A DNA stretch of 64,000 bases from Acinetobacter higginsii (GCF_000369525.1 NZ_KB850072.1:484147-548146); one strand, 5' to 3'. Counted from the stretch's first letter, positions 18,439 to 28,037 are shown. Notes: generated from the letters alone by a model not told the origin. Program-made: numbers and translations.

Positions 18439-20529
18439 TTATTGGTCTTGTACATCGGTTAAGCGATCAAGCTTTTTCTGGAAGTAGTTCCCTTGTAAAA
18501 AACGTGCTTCAACATTCCATGCATTGGCAAACAGGTTCATGTCATTGAGTTCCATCAAGAAAATTTCCACAGGTTTTTGGCCAATAAAATGCAGGATTTT
18601 TTCTTGTAAGTTTGCCATGTCTTTTTCAGAGGCAAGCATTTTGGTCAATTTGCCATGTAGACTCAAATATTGAGCATCAATCTGTTGCAGCATCGAGTCA
18701 CTATAAAGTGAATCACCGAAACCTCGGATCGAAACTTCAGCACCATGTTGACGCAACAAGGCAATTTGTGGCTGTGCTTGCGATAGGTTCTGTTGCAGTG
18801 CTTGTTCAGAAAATTGCAGAATTAATGGGTGTGCTTGTTTACTGCCAATAATAGTGAGTAATTTTGCAACTAACTCTGGGAGTTTTTGATCATTCAATAA
18901 CACATGATGATTGAGGTTGACAATCAGCTTGGCTTTTGGATATTGAGTGATGAAGTTATGTAATTGCTTACATGCCTCAACAAGAATCCAGCGGTCTAGT
19001 TGAACTGATAATTCAACATCATCTTTAAGATCGGCTAGATCACTTAAGTCTTGCCATTGATTGTTATAGATAAAGCCGCCAGAAACCTCATAAGTATGTG
19101 TATGCTGATCTTGTTTATCATAAAGCTGCTGATATTTAAGATGAATATCACCGATATCCAGTTTCTGTTTCAGTTCTTGTAACAAGCTTAACTGGACTTT
19201 TGTTGGAATGTGTTCGGTTGTTAAACCAATATCAGTATCAATTTTTGGACTATTGAATACTGGTAAAGCTGCAGTGAATGCTTTACTTAGGACCTGCTCA
19301 AAAACCGCTTCATCTGGAATGGCTTGTGCAAGTTCGCAATAACCCAATTTAAGGTGTAAAGGGAAGGTGTGCTGAGTAGTCGCTAAAAGTTGTGGTTTCT
19401 GCAAGCTGTTTAAACCAATCAGCAGTGAATTCAAAACATTTTTGGATTCAGCTTGAAACAATGCAACGTAGAGTGTGCTATCGACTGGATAAACAGGAAC
19501 ACTGACTTGTTCTTTGATAAAGTTTTGGATATTGGCAAAATACGCTTTGGTGCTACGCCAATCACTTTGAAAAACCTCATTTGGACAACTGCTCAGGCTA
19601 AACAGCACAACTGCATTGGCATTGGCTGGATGATTGGTCAGCTGTCGATTAATCTGTTGTAAAGCACTATTTAAATTGGATACTTTCTCAGATGAAATGA
19701 CAGTTGCAGGTGCTGCAGTTACTTGTGATGATGTTCCACATTCAATATTGAGTTGAATTTCCTCTTCATTGCCTGAAGGTAAAAACTCAAGATGTAATGG
19801 GTTGTTCTTCACAGTTGCATTTTGAGTACGCAGCTCAAAACGTCCTTGCTCGAACTGACCTTGAGAAATCTTTTTAAAGCGCAGTTTAAATTGTGCTAAA
19901 TCTTCAGGTTGCAAAACATCGAGGATCGGTAAGCCAATCAGTTCATCTTCACTCGCAAATCCAAATAGGTTGGCATATTCAGTATTGGCACTGATGTGAA
20001 TACCTTCTTGTAAAATGGCAACAGCTTTATGCGTCTCTGCGACTAAGGATTGAGCTTGCGTTTGTGCTGCTTCAAGCTCATTGAGCAAGCGGTGTTCAGC
20101 TTGAACCAGACGACTATAAGACAATGCACGGATCATGCTAATATAGAACGTTTCAGGTATTTTAAGATTCAAAACATCATAGATGCCTTTGTGAATATAG
20201 GTCTGATATTGATCATGGTTATAGTCATCAGGTTCCAGTAACAACACAGGCAAGCTTGGCTGCGATGAAGCTTGAATCAAGGATAGAGTTTGTTCGATTT
20301 TTAAGTCATAAGCACGACCAAAAATCACAATATCCCAGGGTAAATTTAACTGTTTTTCAAATGTTTTAAGATCATCTAATAAGGTGGCATGAATTTGATG
20401 ATCTTGCGCCTTAAAGATCGCGGCAATTTGATTATAACGAAGTTGATTGTCGTCAATAATTAGTAAACGGGTTTCTGTCCGTTTGAGTTTCTTAGACAGT
20501 AAAGAATTTCTCACTTTAATGCTTCCCAT
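18439..20529 (-). CDS. fimX: FimX-like c-di-GMP receptor protein (REC-PAS-degenerate GGDEF-EAL)
   Basis: The 696-aa protein matches P. aeruginosa FimX (691 aa) in length and order: a receiver-like domain (residues 18-135), a PAS domain (about 165-245, ANTEYANLFGFASEDELIG), a GGDEF-like region without that motif, and an EAL-like domain from about 440. The EAL signature is replaced by YEVSGG and the catalytic DDFG by FGDS, so it should not hydrolyse c-di-GMP but may bind it. FimX supports type IV pilus motility. It overlaps the PilZ gene by 19 bp. Assignment is by architecture. Confidence 0.72.
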   Translation of the reverse strand: MGSIKVRNSLLSKKLKRTETRLLIIDDNQLRYNQIAAIFKAQDHQIHATLLDDLKTFEKQLNLPWDIVIFGRAYDLKIEQTLSLIQASSQPSLPVLLLEPDDYNHDQYQTYIHKGIYDVLNLKIPETFYISMIRALSYSRLVQAEHRLLNELEAAQTQAQSLVAETHKAVAILQEGIHISANTEYANLFGFASEDELIGLPILDVLQPEDLAQFKLRFKKISQGQFEQGRFELRTQNATVKNNPLHLEFLPSGNEEEIQLNIECGTSSQVTAAPATVISSEKVSNLNSALQQINRQLTNHPANANAVVLFSLSSCPNEVFQSDWRSTKAYFANIQNFIKEQVSVPVYPVDSTLYVALFQAESKNVLNSLLIGLNSLQKPQLLATTQHTFPLHLKLGYCELAQAIPDEAVFEQVLSKAFTAALPVFNSPKIDTDIGLTTEHIPTKVQLSLLQELKQKLDIGDIHLKYQQLYDKQDQHTHTYEVSGGFIYNNQWQDLSDLADLKDDVELSVQLDRWILVEACKQLHNFITQYPKAKLIVNLNHHVLLNDQKLPELVAKLLTIIGSKQAHPLILQFSEQALQQNLSQAQPQIALLRQHGAEVSIRGFGDSLYSDSMLQQIDAQYLSLHGKLTKMLASEKDMANLQEKILHFIGQKPVEIFLMELNDMNLFANAWNVEARFLQGNYFQKKLDRLTDVQDQ

Positions 20530-22265
20530 AAATCTTGATCAATTGTGTCCATATTTTTTTGTGCCATATATTTTTGAAGAACCGGAAGTTCCTCATCATT
20601 TAGCAGTTCAAATTCAAATTGAACAAAACTCTGGGTAATTAATTGTGCGTTTAATAAATACACCTTGACTTCCTCTTTCCCCAATCTTAAATGAACAGCT
20701 TGATGTTCTCTAAAAATTTGTGAACCTGGTAAAATTAAAGTTGTTTTTGTTTCATCCAGATTTTGGTTTTTTAATAAAAGTGTTGGATGATAATTACTGA
20801 TATGTCGATCAGCCTGTATGCGAACAGCACAAGGGAAGATCTCTTGTGCCAATACTTCTAAACCGAGTTCTAGACTTTTCTCGCTTGATTGTTTGAGCCA
20901 ACGGATTACGCCTCCACGCCAATGCCCATGTGATGTTTCTTTGACTAAAATATATTCGCCAGTTCTTAGATTCTTTGGTGCTTCTCCAGACCACTTAATA
21001 CGATAACCATTGACACTGATATCTAGAATATCAGCTTGATAAACGGCTTTACTTTCACGACTTAAACGTTGAATCGCAGACTCTTGGTTGTCAGAAGCAC
21101 TTTTTTTGTCCCAAGCCGACATAAACTTCGATTCATTTTGTAGACCATAACTGTGGTCTAGCAATAAGGTCTCTGCGAAATTCTTAGCTTTGGAGAGATA
21201 GAAGTGCGCAGTCAGTAAACCAAAGCAAATATGCAGTTGCGCTGAGTATTCATAACGCTCATGACGGCGTTCTGCAGTTGTACCTAAAATAGTTTGCACA
21301 TGAAATTTCAGTGCTGGGGTTAAATAGATTTTTTCATTTTTAGAAATATATTCTGCATTTTTATGCAGTGTTGCTGTGACATGATCCAACAAACTATGTG
21401 TGCTGATAAAGATGTTTGGGTTGAAGCCAGAACTTTGTTTTTTATTATAAATCGGTGGATGGTCTTTGCTGGTATCTACGACATACTTGGTTAAATCAGT
21501 TTCTTTAGCCAAGATTTGGACCATTTTGGCCCAGTCAAAACTACACTGGAACAGAGCTTGTATTTCAGATTGACGAATTTGATTGGTATTAAAAATATCC
21601 ATCAAGATCAGCTGGGCATAGGCCTGAGTAATATTGGTAATCGAACTTGGTTTACCCTGAGACTGATCTAAGTTGGTATGCTGATACTTATGTGTCACTG
21701 CTGCATCATAGAGTTGATGGGCAATTAACCACTGCCCAGCAACTGGCTCGCTATACAACATATGTTGTTGATAGAGCAATTGGGTTAATTGCTGTAGCGA
21801 TTGAAAGGTGGCTAAGGTTCTTGCCGTTTGCAGATTTTTCTTTTGATTCAGCGCGAAAATAGAAAACTTTTGCTGATCAAGCTGGTCATTACTGCGACGC
21901 ACAATATTGATATAGATTGCTGCAAAGTAGCAACGCAATAACATTGCTAGTTCAATGATATGCTCATTACGATCTGAGCTAATCACGCCCTGATTGAAAA
22001 AGTTCTTTTCCAGACTTCCCAAAACATTTTCAATGGTTGGGTGCAGAACCTGAACCAAGTCAAAACGTAAAGTTTCCGAACATTCCAGTTCACTCAGCTC
22101 TAATAAAGCTGCAAATAGTGCTTTGGAGGTATCGCCCAACTGCATAATGGATAGATTTGAAATCCATTCATTGAGACTTTTAGAATTGGTATCACAAAAG
22201 CTAAGTTTGTCCCGTCTTAAGACTGTTGGAATTTGAAAAATATCCGAAAAAGCATTATTCATCAT
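20511..22265 (-). CDS. PilZ-domain protein, large helical N-terminus
   Basis: The C-terminal half carries a PilZ domain: an Arg-rich RRHERYEYSAQL start near residue 335 and the DISVNGYRIKW motif near 430, the D/NxSxxG that contacts c-di-GMP. The N-terminal 330 residues are helical and I do not recognise them. I take the ATG at 22265 (584 aa), which avoids overlapping epmB; a start at 22328 is also open. It overlaps the FimX-like gene by 19 bp, so the two are probably co-translated and work together in c-di-GMP signalling. Confidence 0.75.
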   Translation of the reverse strand: MMNNAFSDIFQIPTVLRRDKLSFCDTNSKSLNEWISNLSIMQLGDTSKALFAALLELSELECSETLRFDLVQVLHPTIENVLGSLEKNFFNQGVISSDRNEHIIELAMLLRCYFAAIYINIVRRSNDQLDQQKFSIFALNQKKNLQTARTLATFQSLQQLTQLLYQQHMLYSEPVAGQWLIAHQLYDAAVTHKYQHTNLDQSQGKPSSITNITQAYAQLILMDIFNTNQIRQSEIQALFQCSFDWAKMVQILAKETDLTKYVVDTSKDHPPIYNKKQSSGFNPNIFISTHSLLDHVTATLHKNAEYISKNEKIYLTPALKFHVQTILGTTAERRHERYEYSAQLHICFGLLTAHFYLSKAKNFAETLLLDHSYGLQNESKFMSAWDKKSASDNQESAIQRLSRESKAVYQADILDISVNGYRIKWSGEAPKNLRTGEYILVKETSHGHWRGGVIRWLKQSSEKSLELGLEVLAQEIFPCAVRIQADRHISNYHPTLLLKNQNLDETKTTLILPGSQIFREHQAVHLRLGKEEVKVYLLNAQLITQSFVQFEFELLNDEELPVLQKYMAQKNMDTIDQDLWEALK

Positions 22266-22278
22266 TGTGTTATCAATC

Positions 22279-23295
22279 TCAGAATGTTTGAACCCCAAAA
22301 AGCGGTGTTTTATTTTTTTCGCCCGCAATTTCCCTGACGAGTTTCGGGACGAGATATCCTGGTAAACTCGCTAATACATCACTGTATATCTGATCTATCT
22401 CTGAAGATCTTAAATCAAAATGCTGAGCACCTTTAACTTTATCCAAAACATGAAGGTAATAGGGCATTACTCGTGCTTCAAATAAACGGCTACTCAATGC
22501 ATTTAAAGTTTCTGCAGAATCATTCACACCTTTGAGCAAAACTGCCTGATTTAGGACGGTTATATGCTGGAATGACAACTCTAGCAACTTCGAGCAAGTG
22601 AAATCATCAAGTTCAGCTGCGTGGTTTGAGTGTACCACTACTACAATACGTAGCCTACTGTTTTTTAATATAGAAATCAGCTCTTCATCAATACGATTCG
22701 GGATCACAATCGGAACCCGTGAATGAATTCTCAATATCTTAATCTGAGGGAGAGATGCGACTCGTTCTAGCCACAACGAAATTTTTCGATTGTTTAGTGT
22801 GAGGGGGTCACCACCACTCAAAATCACTTCATTGATTTGTGGATTTTGCTCAATATACTGTTTGATATTTAACCAATCGTCATTTTTAGGCAGATTTTCC
22901 TGATACGGGAAATGACGACGGAAACAGTAGCGACAGTGAATCGCACATGCACCTGTTAAGGTCAACAAAAAACGTGATTGATATTTATGTAAAACCCCTG
23001 CCATTTGATTTGCGGCTTCTTCACCTAAAGGATCCGTCACAAACTCAGGATGTTCTTCCAGTTCGAGATGATGGGGTAAGACTTGCAATAGCAGAGGGTC
23101 AAGCGGATCGCCAATGGTCATTTTTCCGACGAATGCACGTGGCACGCGCAATTTAAACTGTTCAGAGGCGAGGATTGCCCCTGATAATAGTTGATCGGTA
23201 GATAACTCAAGCAGATTTAACAGCTCTAAAGGATCAGTAATTAGGTCACTGAGTTGTGATTGCCAGTTTTGCTCTTGATGTAAATAGTTTATCAT
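22279..23295 (-). CDS. epmB: EF-P-(lysine) 2,3-aminomutase EpmB
   Basis: EpmB is a radical-SAM, PLP-dependent lysine 2,3-aminomutase that makes (R)-beta-lysine for elongation factor P. The radical-SAM cluster motif is GACAIHCRYCFRRHFPYQ (Cys near residue 117, 121 and 124), and the PLP-related VILSGGDPL follows. The 338 aa is the family length. It faces efp, the substrate gene, across a 354-bp gap filled mostly by a MITE-like repeat. The ligase EpmA is not in this window. Confidence 0.93.
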   Translation of the reverse strand: MINYLHQEQNWQSQLSDLITDPLELLNLLELSTDQLLSGAILASEQFKLRVPRAFVGKMTIGDPLDPLLLQVLPHHLELEEHPEFVTDPLGEEAANQMAGVLHKYQSRFLLTLTGACAIHCRYCFRRHFPYQENLPKNDDWLNIKQYIEQNPQINEVILSGGDPLTLNNRKISLWLERVASLPQIKILRIHSRVPIVIPNRIDEELISILKNSRLRIVVVVHSNHAAELDDFTCSKLLELSFQHITVLNQAVLLKGVNDSAETLNALSSRLFEARVMPYYLHVLDKVKGAQHFDLRSSEIDQIYSDVLASLPGYLVPKLVREIAGEKNKTPLFGVQTF

Positions 23296-23345
23296 GCCAT
23301 ACGTAAAAATAGTGTTAGCCGCAGCTGTGTGCCTAGTCTAGCATT

Positions 23346-23613
23346 GGGGCTTGTTTAACGTTCATATATGAATTGCGTTATTGGTTAAAATTTAATCATG
23401 CGAGGCGTGAAACGCAGGGAATGGCTATTCCCTTGCCAAGTTTCATAACGAAGTATGAGGAAATTTTAGCCATAACCCTACGGGACAGGGAGATTTTTTG
23501 TAGCTACTGCGTTATGTATGGTTCATTTAGAATAACTAAATTTCACCATCCATGCCTTGTATCGTCGAAAAAATCTCCTGTGTCGCAACCAAATATGAAT
23601 GTTAAACAAGCCC
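23346..23613 (-). repeat. MITE-like repeat, copy C (268 bp)
   Basis: The ends GGGCTTGTTTAACGTTCATAT and its inverse with one mismatch form long terminal inverted repeats. Read on the minus strand, the interior carries the same blocks as copy B in the same order: GCGACA, AGTTATTCTA, CCTGTCCCGTAGGGTTATGG and the GAAACTTGGCAAGGG core. It occupies nearly the whole epmB-efp divergent region, 36 bp upstream of the efp start codon. Confidence 0.8.
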
Positions 23614-23649
23614 ATAAGATTTGATTTTTAAGTTTGGAGTGCGCCTTTC

Positions 23650-24219
23650 ATGGCCTATTATTCTACAAATGATTTTAAAGCAGGCCTTAAGGTTATGCTT
23701 GATGGCAACCCATGTTCAATCATGGAAAATGAATATGTAAAACCAGGTAAAGGTCAAGCGTTTAACCGTGTGAAATTACGTAACCTTCGCTCTGGTAAAG
23801 TATTAGAAAAAACATTCAAATCAGGTGATTCTTTAGAAGCAGCTGATATTGTAGAAGTTGAAATGGATTACCTCTACAACGATGGCGAAATGTGGAACTT
23901 CATGGATCCTGTATCTTTCGAGCAAATCGCTGCTGATAAAACAGCAATGGGCGATGCTGCGAAATGGTTAAAGGACGATTCAAATGAAAAATGTACGATC
24001 ATGTTATTCAATGGCGTACCTTTGAACGTAAATCCACCAAACTTTGTTGTGTTGAAAATTATTGAAACTGATCCAGGTGTACGTGGTGATACTTCTGGCG
24101 GTGGCGGTAAGCCAGCGAAGCTTGAAACAGGTGCAGTTGTACGTGTTCCATTATTCGTACAGCAAGAAGAAAGCGTTCGTGTAGACACACGTACTGGTGA
24201 CTACCTAGAACGTGCATAA
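23650..24219 (+). CDS. efp: Elongation factor P
   Basis: EF-P relieves ribosome stalling at polyproline. The 189-aa protein has the N-terminal KOW domain with the modification site in [14 protein letters not shown]; the second Lys is residue 34, the same position as in E. coli EF-P, which fits beta-lysylation by EpmB encoded next door. OB domains follow, ending in [24 protein letters not shown]. The upstream 36 bp has TTTGGAGTG as the ribosome binding region. Confidence 0.97.
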   Translation: MAYYSTNDFKAGLKVMLDGNPCSIMENEYVKPGKGQAFNRVKLRNLRSGKVLEKTFKSGDSLEAADIVEVEMDYLYNDGEMWNFMDPVSFEQIAADKTAMGDAAKWLKDDSNEKCTIMLFNGVPLNVNPPNFVVLKIIETDPGVRGDTSGGGGKPAKLETGAVVRVPLFVQQEESVRVDTRTGDYLERA

Positions 24220-24260
24220 TTGTGAATGAGTAGCCAAGCTACTCAAGATATACAATTATC

Positions 24261-24292
24261 GAAGGGATGATTAAACAATCATCCCTTTTTTT
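24261..24292 (+). terminator. Terminator after efp
   Basis: AAGGGATGATT and AATCATCCCTT flank an AAAC loop and are followed by seven T, about 42 bp past the efp stop. Confidence 0.88.
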
Positions 24293-24382
24293 ATGCCAAA
24301 GTATTAGATAAATAATTGAAGCTAGAAGGTAAACTTACAAAGATATTTCTTCTACAGAAAATATGGAAAGGGAAATCTAATA

Positions 24383-24546
24383 GGGCTTGCTGACATTTTT
24401 TGTTGCCACTACATTATCTTGCGTAGCTGTAATCGCTACTCATTATTTAGAATAGCTAAATTGCATAAGACATGCTTTATGTCTTCTAAAAATGTTCTCT
24501 GTCGCAATGATAGCTATCGCTCGTAAAGTGAAATGTCAACAGACCC
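24383..24546 (-). repeat. MITE-like repeat, copy D (164 bp), with TA duplication
   Basis: The right end is, on the minus strand, GGGTCTGTTGACATTTCA, identical to the copy B terminus, and the left end is GGGCTTGCTGACATTTT. TA flanks the element on both sides (24381-24382 and 24547-24548). The first 100 bp from the right match copy B, the rest is shorter, so this is an internal-deletion derivative. It ends 32 bp upstream of cstA. Confidence 0.82.
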
Positions 24547-24578
24547 TAACCACGCATTATGTATTTGAGAGGTTTTGA

Positions 24579-26681
24579 ATGGAGACAACACAAGCAAAGT
24601 CAACACTTCCCTCGAAACTCCTTTGGAGTTTGGTTGCCATCGTTGGGGCAATTTCATTTGGGATCTTGGCGGTTAGTCGTGGTGAGCATGTTAATGCGGT
24701 CTGGTTAGTTCTTGCCGCAGTCTGTGTATATAGCATTGCATATCGGTTCTATAGTTTATTCATTGCAAACAAAGTTTTTGAATTAAATCCTAAACGGTTA
24801 ACCCCAGCTCATCGCCTTGCCGATGGTCTGGATTATGTTCCGACCAATAAGTTCGTTTTATTCGGTCATCACTTTGCCGCGATTGCAGGTGCAGGGCCTT
24901 TAGTCGGTCCAATTCTCGCAGCGCAAATGGGTTACTTACCTGGGACGATCTGGCTTTTAGTCGGTGTGGTGATTGCAGGCGCGGTACAAGATTTCCTTGT
25001 TCTATTTATTTCAACACGACGTGATGGTCGTTCTTTGGGAGAAATGGCCAAACAGGAATTGGGTACCTTTGCGGGTGTGATTGTGATGCTAGGTACGCTG
25101 GGGGTGATGATCATTATCCTTGCTGTGCTGGCTTTGGTCGTCGTGAAAGCATTGGCGCATAGTCCATGGGGTGTGTTCAGTATTGCTGCAACCATTCCAA
25201 TCGCCTTGTTCATGGGCGTGTATATGCGCTATCTACGCCCAGGGAAAATTGCAGAGGTGTCGATTATCGGTTTTGTACTGATGATGGCGGCAATTGTGTA
25301 TGGTGGGGATGTTGCAAAAGATCCATATTGGGGGCAGTTATTTACCCTCAGTGGTACTCAATTGACTTGGGCCTTAATTATTTATGGTTTTATCGCCTCT
25401 GTTTTACCGGTTTGGTTGCTGTTAGCACCACGTGATTACTTATCAACCTTCCTTAAAATTGGTGTGATTGCAGGCTTGGCGATTGGGATTATCTTCGCGA
25501 TGCCTGATTTGAAAATGCCAGCAGTGACCCATTTTGTTGATGGTACAGGCCCTGTATTTGCGGGTAGTTTATTTCCTTTCCTGTTTATTACCATTGCTTG
25601 TGGTGCGATTTCAGGTTTCCATGCCTTGGTTGCATCTGGAACGACACCTAAATTGGTCGATAACGAAGTCAATATTCGTATGATCGGTTATGGTGGTATG
25701 TTGATGGAATCTTTCGTCGGCATCATGGCAATGATCTGTGCGACAGTACTCGATCCAGGCATTTACTTTGCGATTAATGCACCAGCAGCAGTTTTAGGGA
25801 CCTCGGTAGAGACCGCTGCGGAAGCTGTGCGTAATCTTGGTTTCGTGGTGAGTCCAGAAATGTTGACCTTATTGGCTCAGGAAGTGGGTGAGAGTTCAAT
25901 CCTGTCTCGTACAGGTGGTGCGCCTACATTTGCAATTGGTATGGCACATATCATTTCAGAGATTTTTAACAATCGCTCAATGATGGCGTTCTGGTATCAC
26001 TTTGCGATTCTGTTTGAAGCATTATTTATTCTAACTGCTGTAGATGCGGGTACACGTGCTTGTCGTTTCATGGTGCAGGATACAGTCGGTATCGTGGTTC
26101 CAGCGATTAAACAATCGAGTTCATTCTTTGGGAACTTGGTCGGGACTTTTGTCGCAGTGGCAGGTTGGGGCTTCTTCGTGTATCAAGGTGTGGTTGATCC
26201 ACTTGGTGGGATTAACTCATTGTGGCCGTTATTTGGTATTGGTAACCAGATTCTTGCTTCGATGGCACTGATTTTAGGAACCGTCATTTTATTCAAGATG
26301 AAAAAAGAGAAGTATGTTTGGGTCACCATTGTCCCGACGATTTTCTTATTCATTACTTCAATGACTGCGGGCTGGCAAAAGATTTTCCATGAAAATCCAA
26401 AAATTGGCTTCCTTGCACAAGCGAATCGTTTCTCGGATGCAATTGCGCGTGGTGAGGTGCTTGCACCAGCCAAAACCGTTGCTGAAATGCAAACGATTGT
26501 GATGTCAAATCAGATCAATGCTGCACTGTGTGGCTTCTTTATGATTGTTGCGATTGTGATGATCATTGCTTCGATTGGTATTGTACGCAGAGCATTGGCG
26601 AGCCCGACACCAACAGTGAACGAGGCACCAGCAGTTTATTCAGAAACCCCGATGACGGCGAATAGCATCAAAGGAGAGTAG
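24579..26681 (+). CDS. cstA: Carbon starvation protein CstA
   Basis: The 700-aa product has the CstA/BtsT family length and about 17 to 18 hydrophobic segments. The N-terminal FELNPKRLTPAHRLADGLDYVPTNK block and FGHHFAAIAGAGPLVGPILAAQMGY are hallmark sequences. CstA transports pyruvate and may carry peptides; E. coli induces it on carbon starvation. It starts 32 bp after a MITE-like element, so that element may contribute to its promoter. A YbdD-family gene follows by 2 bp. Confidence 0.9.
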   Translation: METTQAKSTLPSKLLWSLVAIVGAISFGILAVSRGEHVNAVWLVLAAVCVYSIAYRFYSLFIANKVFELNPKRLTPAHRLADGLDYVPTNKFVLFGHHFAAIAGAGPLVGPILAAQMGYLPGTIWLLVGVVIAGAVQDFLVLFISTRRDGRSLGEMAKQELGTFAGVIVMLGTLGVMIIILAVLALVVVKALAHSPWGVFSIAATIPIALFMGVYMRYLRPGKIAEVSIIGFVLMMAAIVYGGDVAKDPYWGQLFTLSGTQLTWALIIYGFIASVLPVWLLLAPRDYLSTFLKIGVIAGLAIGIIFAMPDLKMPAVTHFVDGTGPVFAGSLFPFLFITIACGAISGFHALVASGTTPKLVDNEVNIRMIGYGGMLMESFVGIMAMICATVLDPGIYFAINAPAAVLGTSVETAAEAVRNLGFVVSPEMLTLLAQEVGESSILSRTGGAPTFAIGMAHIISEIFNNRSMMAFWYHFAILFEALFILTAVDAGTRACRFMVQDTVGIVVPAIKQSSSFFGNLVGTFVAVAGWGFFVYQGVVDPLGGINSLWPLFGIGNQILASMALILGTVILFKMKKEKYVWVTIVPTIFLFITSMTAGWQKIFHENPKIGFLAQANRFSDAIARGEVLAPAKTVAEMQTIVMSNQINAALCGFFMIVAIVMIIASIGIVRRALASPTPTVNEAPAVYSETPMTANSIKGE

Positions 26682-26683
26682 CG

Positions 26684-26986
26684 ATGGATTTTAAAATTGC
26701 TCGACAAGGCAGCGCAGTGATTGTGAAGATTATTAAATTCACCATCATGTCGCAAAAACATTTGCTTTTATCACCCAAGAATTGGTCGCGTATTGCTGTG
26801 TTATGGCAGCGTTTGCAGCAGAGTTTTCGGTTGATGGTGGGTGTGCCAGATTATGAAACTTATGTACAGCATATGAAAGCGCATCATCCTGATCTAACCC
26901 CGATGGATGCCAAGACTTTTTATCGTCATTGTATCGATGCACGTTATCCTTCTGCGGGTGGTAATATGAAAAAATGCCCTTGCTAG
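26684..26986 (+). CDS. YbdD/YjiX family small protein
   Basis: The last 60 residues (LMVGVPDYETYVQHMKAHHP, TPMDAKTFYRHCIDARYP, then a Cys-rich tail KKCPC) match the YbdD/YjiX proteins that follow cstA or btsT. It is 100 aa against about 65 in E. coli, with an N-terminal extension rich in Lys and Trp. AGGAGAG in the end of cstA gives the ribosome binding site for the ATG at 26684, so the longer form is probably real. Likely a partner of CstA. Confidence 0.82.
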   Translation: MDFKIARQGSAVIVKIIKFTIMSQKHLLLSPKNWSRIAVLWQRLQQSFRLMVGVPDYETYVQHMKAHHPDLTPMDAKTFYRHCIDARYPSAGGNMKKCPC

Positions 26987-27016
26987 AAATCAATTGATTT
27001 CGTTGAAAAAAAACCA

Positions 27017-27050
27017 AAACAGTGTATGTTGAAACATGCACTGTTTCATT
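27017..27050 (+). terminator. Terminator after the cstA-ybdD unit
   Basis: AAACAGTGTATGTT and AACATGCACTGTTT pair over 14 bp (one G-T) with a GA loop, then CATTTT. It also falls on an upstream ATG of the next gene, which argues against starting that gene there. Confidence 0.75.
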
Positions 27051-27064
27051 TTGGGGATAAAATT

Positions 27065-28024
27065 ATGTGGGGCATGGATCAGGCTTCAATTCAAGACAAA
27101 AAAAGACAAAACCAAGCATTAGAACAAGATATTAAAAGCTTCGGTCAAAAGATTGAGCACTTTTTAATTGAAGTGAATCAGCTGATTTTAGATAAGCCAC
27201 AACAGACCAAACTGGCTTTGACCTGTCTATTGGCTGGTGGACATGTATTGTTTGAAGATCTACCTGGATTGGGGAAAACCACATTAGCCAGTGCCTTGGC
27301 TCGGTTGGCTGGATTACATTTTCAGCGCATTCAATTTACCAATGATATGTTGGCCAGTGATGTCATCGGTATCAATATTTTTAATCAAAAAGAACATGTG
27401 TTTGAGTTTAAGCAAGGCCCTGTTTTTACTCAAATCTTACTTGCCGATGAAATCAATCGCTGTAGCCCTAAAACCCAAAGTGCTTTGTTGGAAGCGATGG
27501 AAGAAGGGGCTATCACTGTCGATGGCGTGCATTATGAGTTGCCACAACCTTTTTGGGTGTTGGCTACGCAAAATCCACTGTTTCAAAGTGGAACTTATAC
27601 ATTACCAGAGTCTCAACTAGACCGCTTTTTGATGCGATTGTCATTGGGTTATCCATCTCGCCAAGCAGAAAAATTACTGTTACAACAAAGCTCTCGCCAA
27701 GTCCTGATTCATCAATTAGACGCAGTCTTTACCCAAGCCGATATTTTACATTTGCGTGAATTGGCAAAACAGATTTTTCTCAGTGACGCCGTACTCAATT
27801 ATATTTTAGATTTGGCTGCTGAAACACGTAAGCAACGACATGGCCTGTCTACACGTGGAGTATTGGCACTGAAAGCTGCAGCACAAGCTTATGCGTTAGT
27901 TGAAGGACGCAGTTTCGTGACCACGGATGATGTACAGACGGTATTTGTGGCTGTAGTTGCGCATCGTTTAAGTTTGGGGGAGATGGAGGTAAAACAACTG
28001 TTGCAGTCAGTTGATGCATTATAG
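27065..28024 (+). CDS. MoxR-family AAA+ ATPase
   Basis: The protein has Walker A (GHVLFEDLPGLGKTTLA), Walker B (FTQILLADEINRCSPKTQSALLEAMEEG) and the sensor segment FWVLATQNPLFQSGTYTLPE. MoxR ATPases act as chaperones, often for von Willebrand or DUF58 proteins. The ATG at 27065 follows GGGGAT and gives 319 aa; a frame opening at 27026 lies inside a terminator. DUF58 and transglutaminase genes follow directly, making the usual MoxR-DUF58-TgpA set. Confidence 0.92.
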   Translation: MWGMDQASIQDKKRQNQALEQDIKSFGQKIEHFLIEVNQLILDKPQQTKLALTCLLAGGHVLFEDLPGLGKTTLASALARLAGLHFQRIQFTNDMLASDVIGINIFNQKEHVFEFKQGPVFTQILLADEINRCSPKTQSALLEAMEEGAITVDGVHYELPQPFWVLATQNPLFQSGTYTLPESQLDRFLMRLSLGYPSRQAEKLLLQQSSRQVLIHQLDAVFTQADILHLRELAKQIFLSDAVLNYILDLAAETRKQRHGLSTRGVLALKAAAQAYALVEGRSFVTTDDVQTVFVAVVAHRLSLGEMEVKQLLQSVDAL

Positions 28025-28037
28025 GTGAGTACAGACT

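Noticed and set aside
20511..22328. PilZ protein starting at 22328
   Set aside because: It would overlap epmB by 50 bp; the ATG at 22265 leaves a 13-bp gap and fits the operon better.
27026..27064. MoxR start at 27026
   Set aside because: The codon lies in the cstA-ybdD terminator stem, while 27065 has a GGGGAT site at good spacing.
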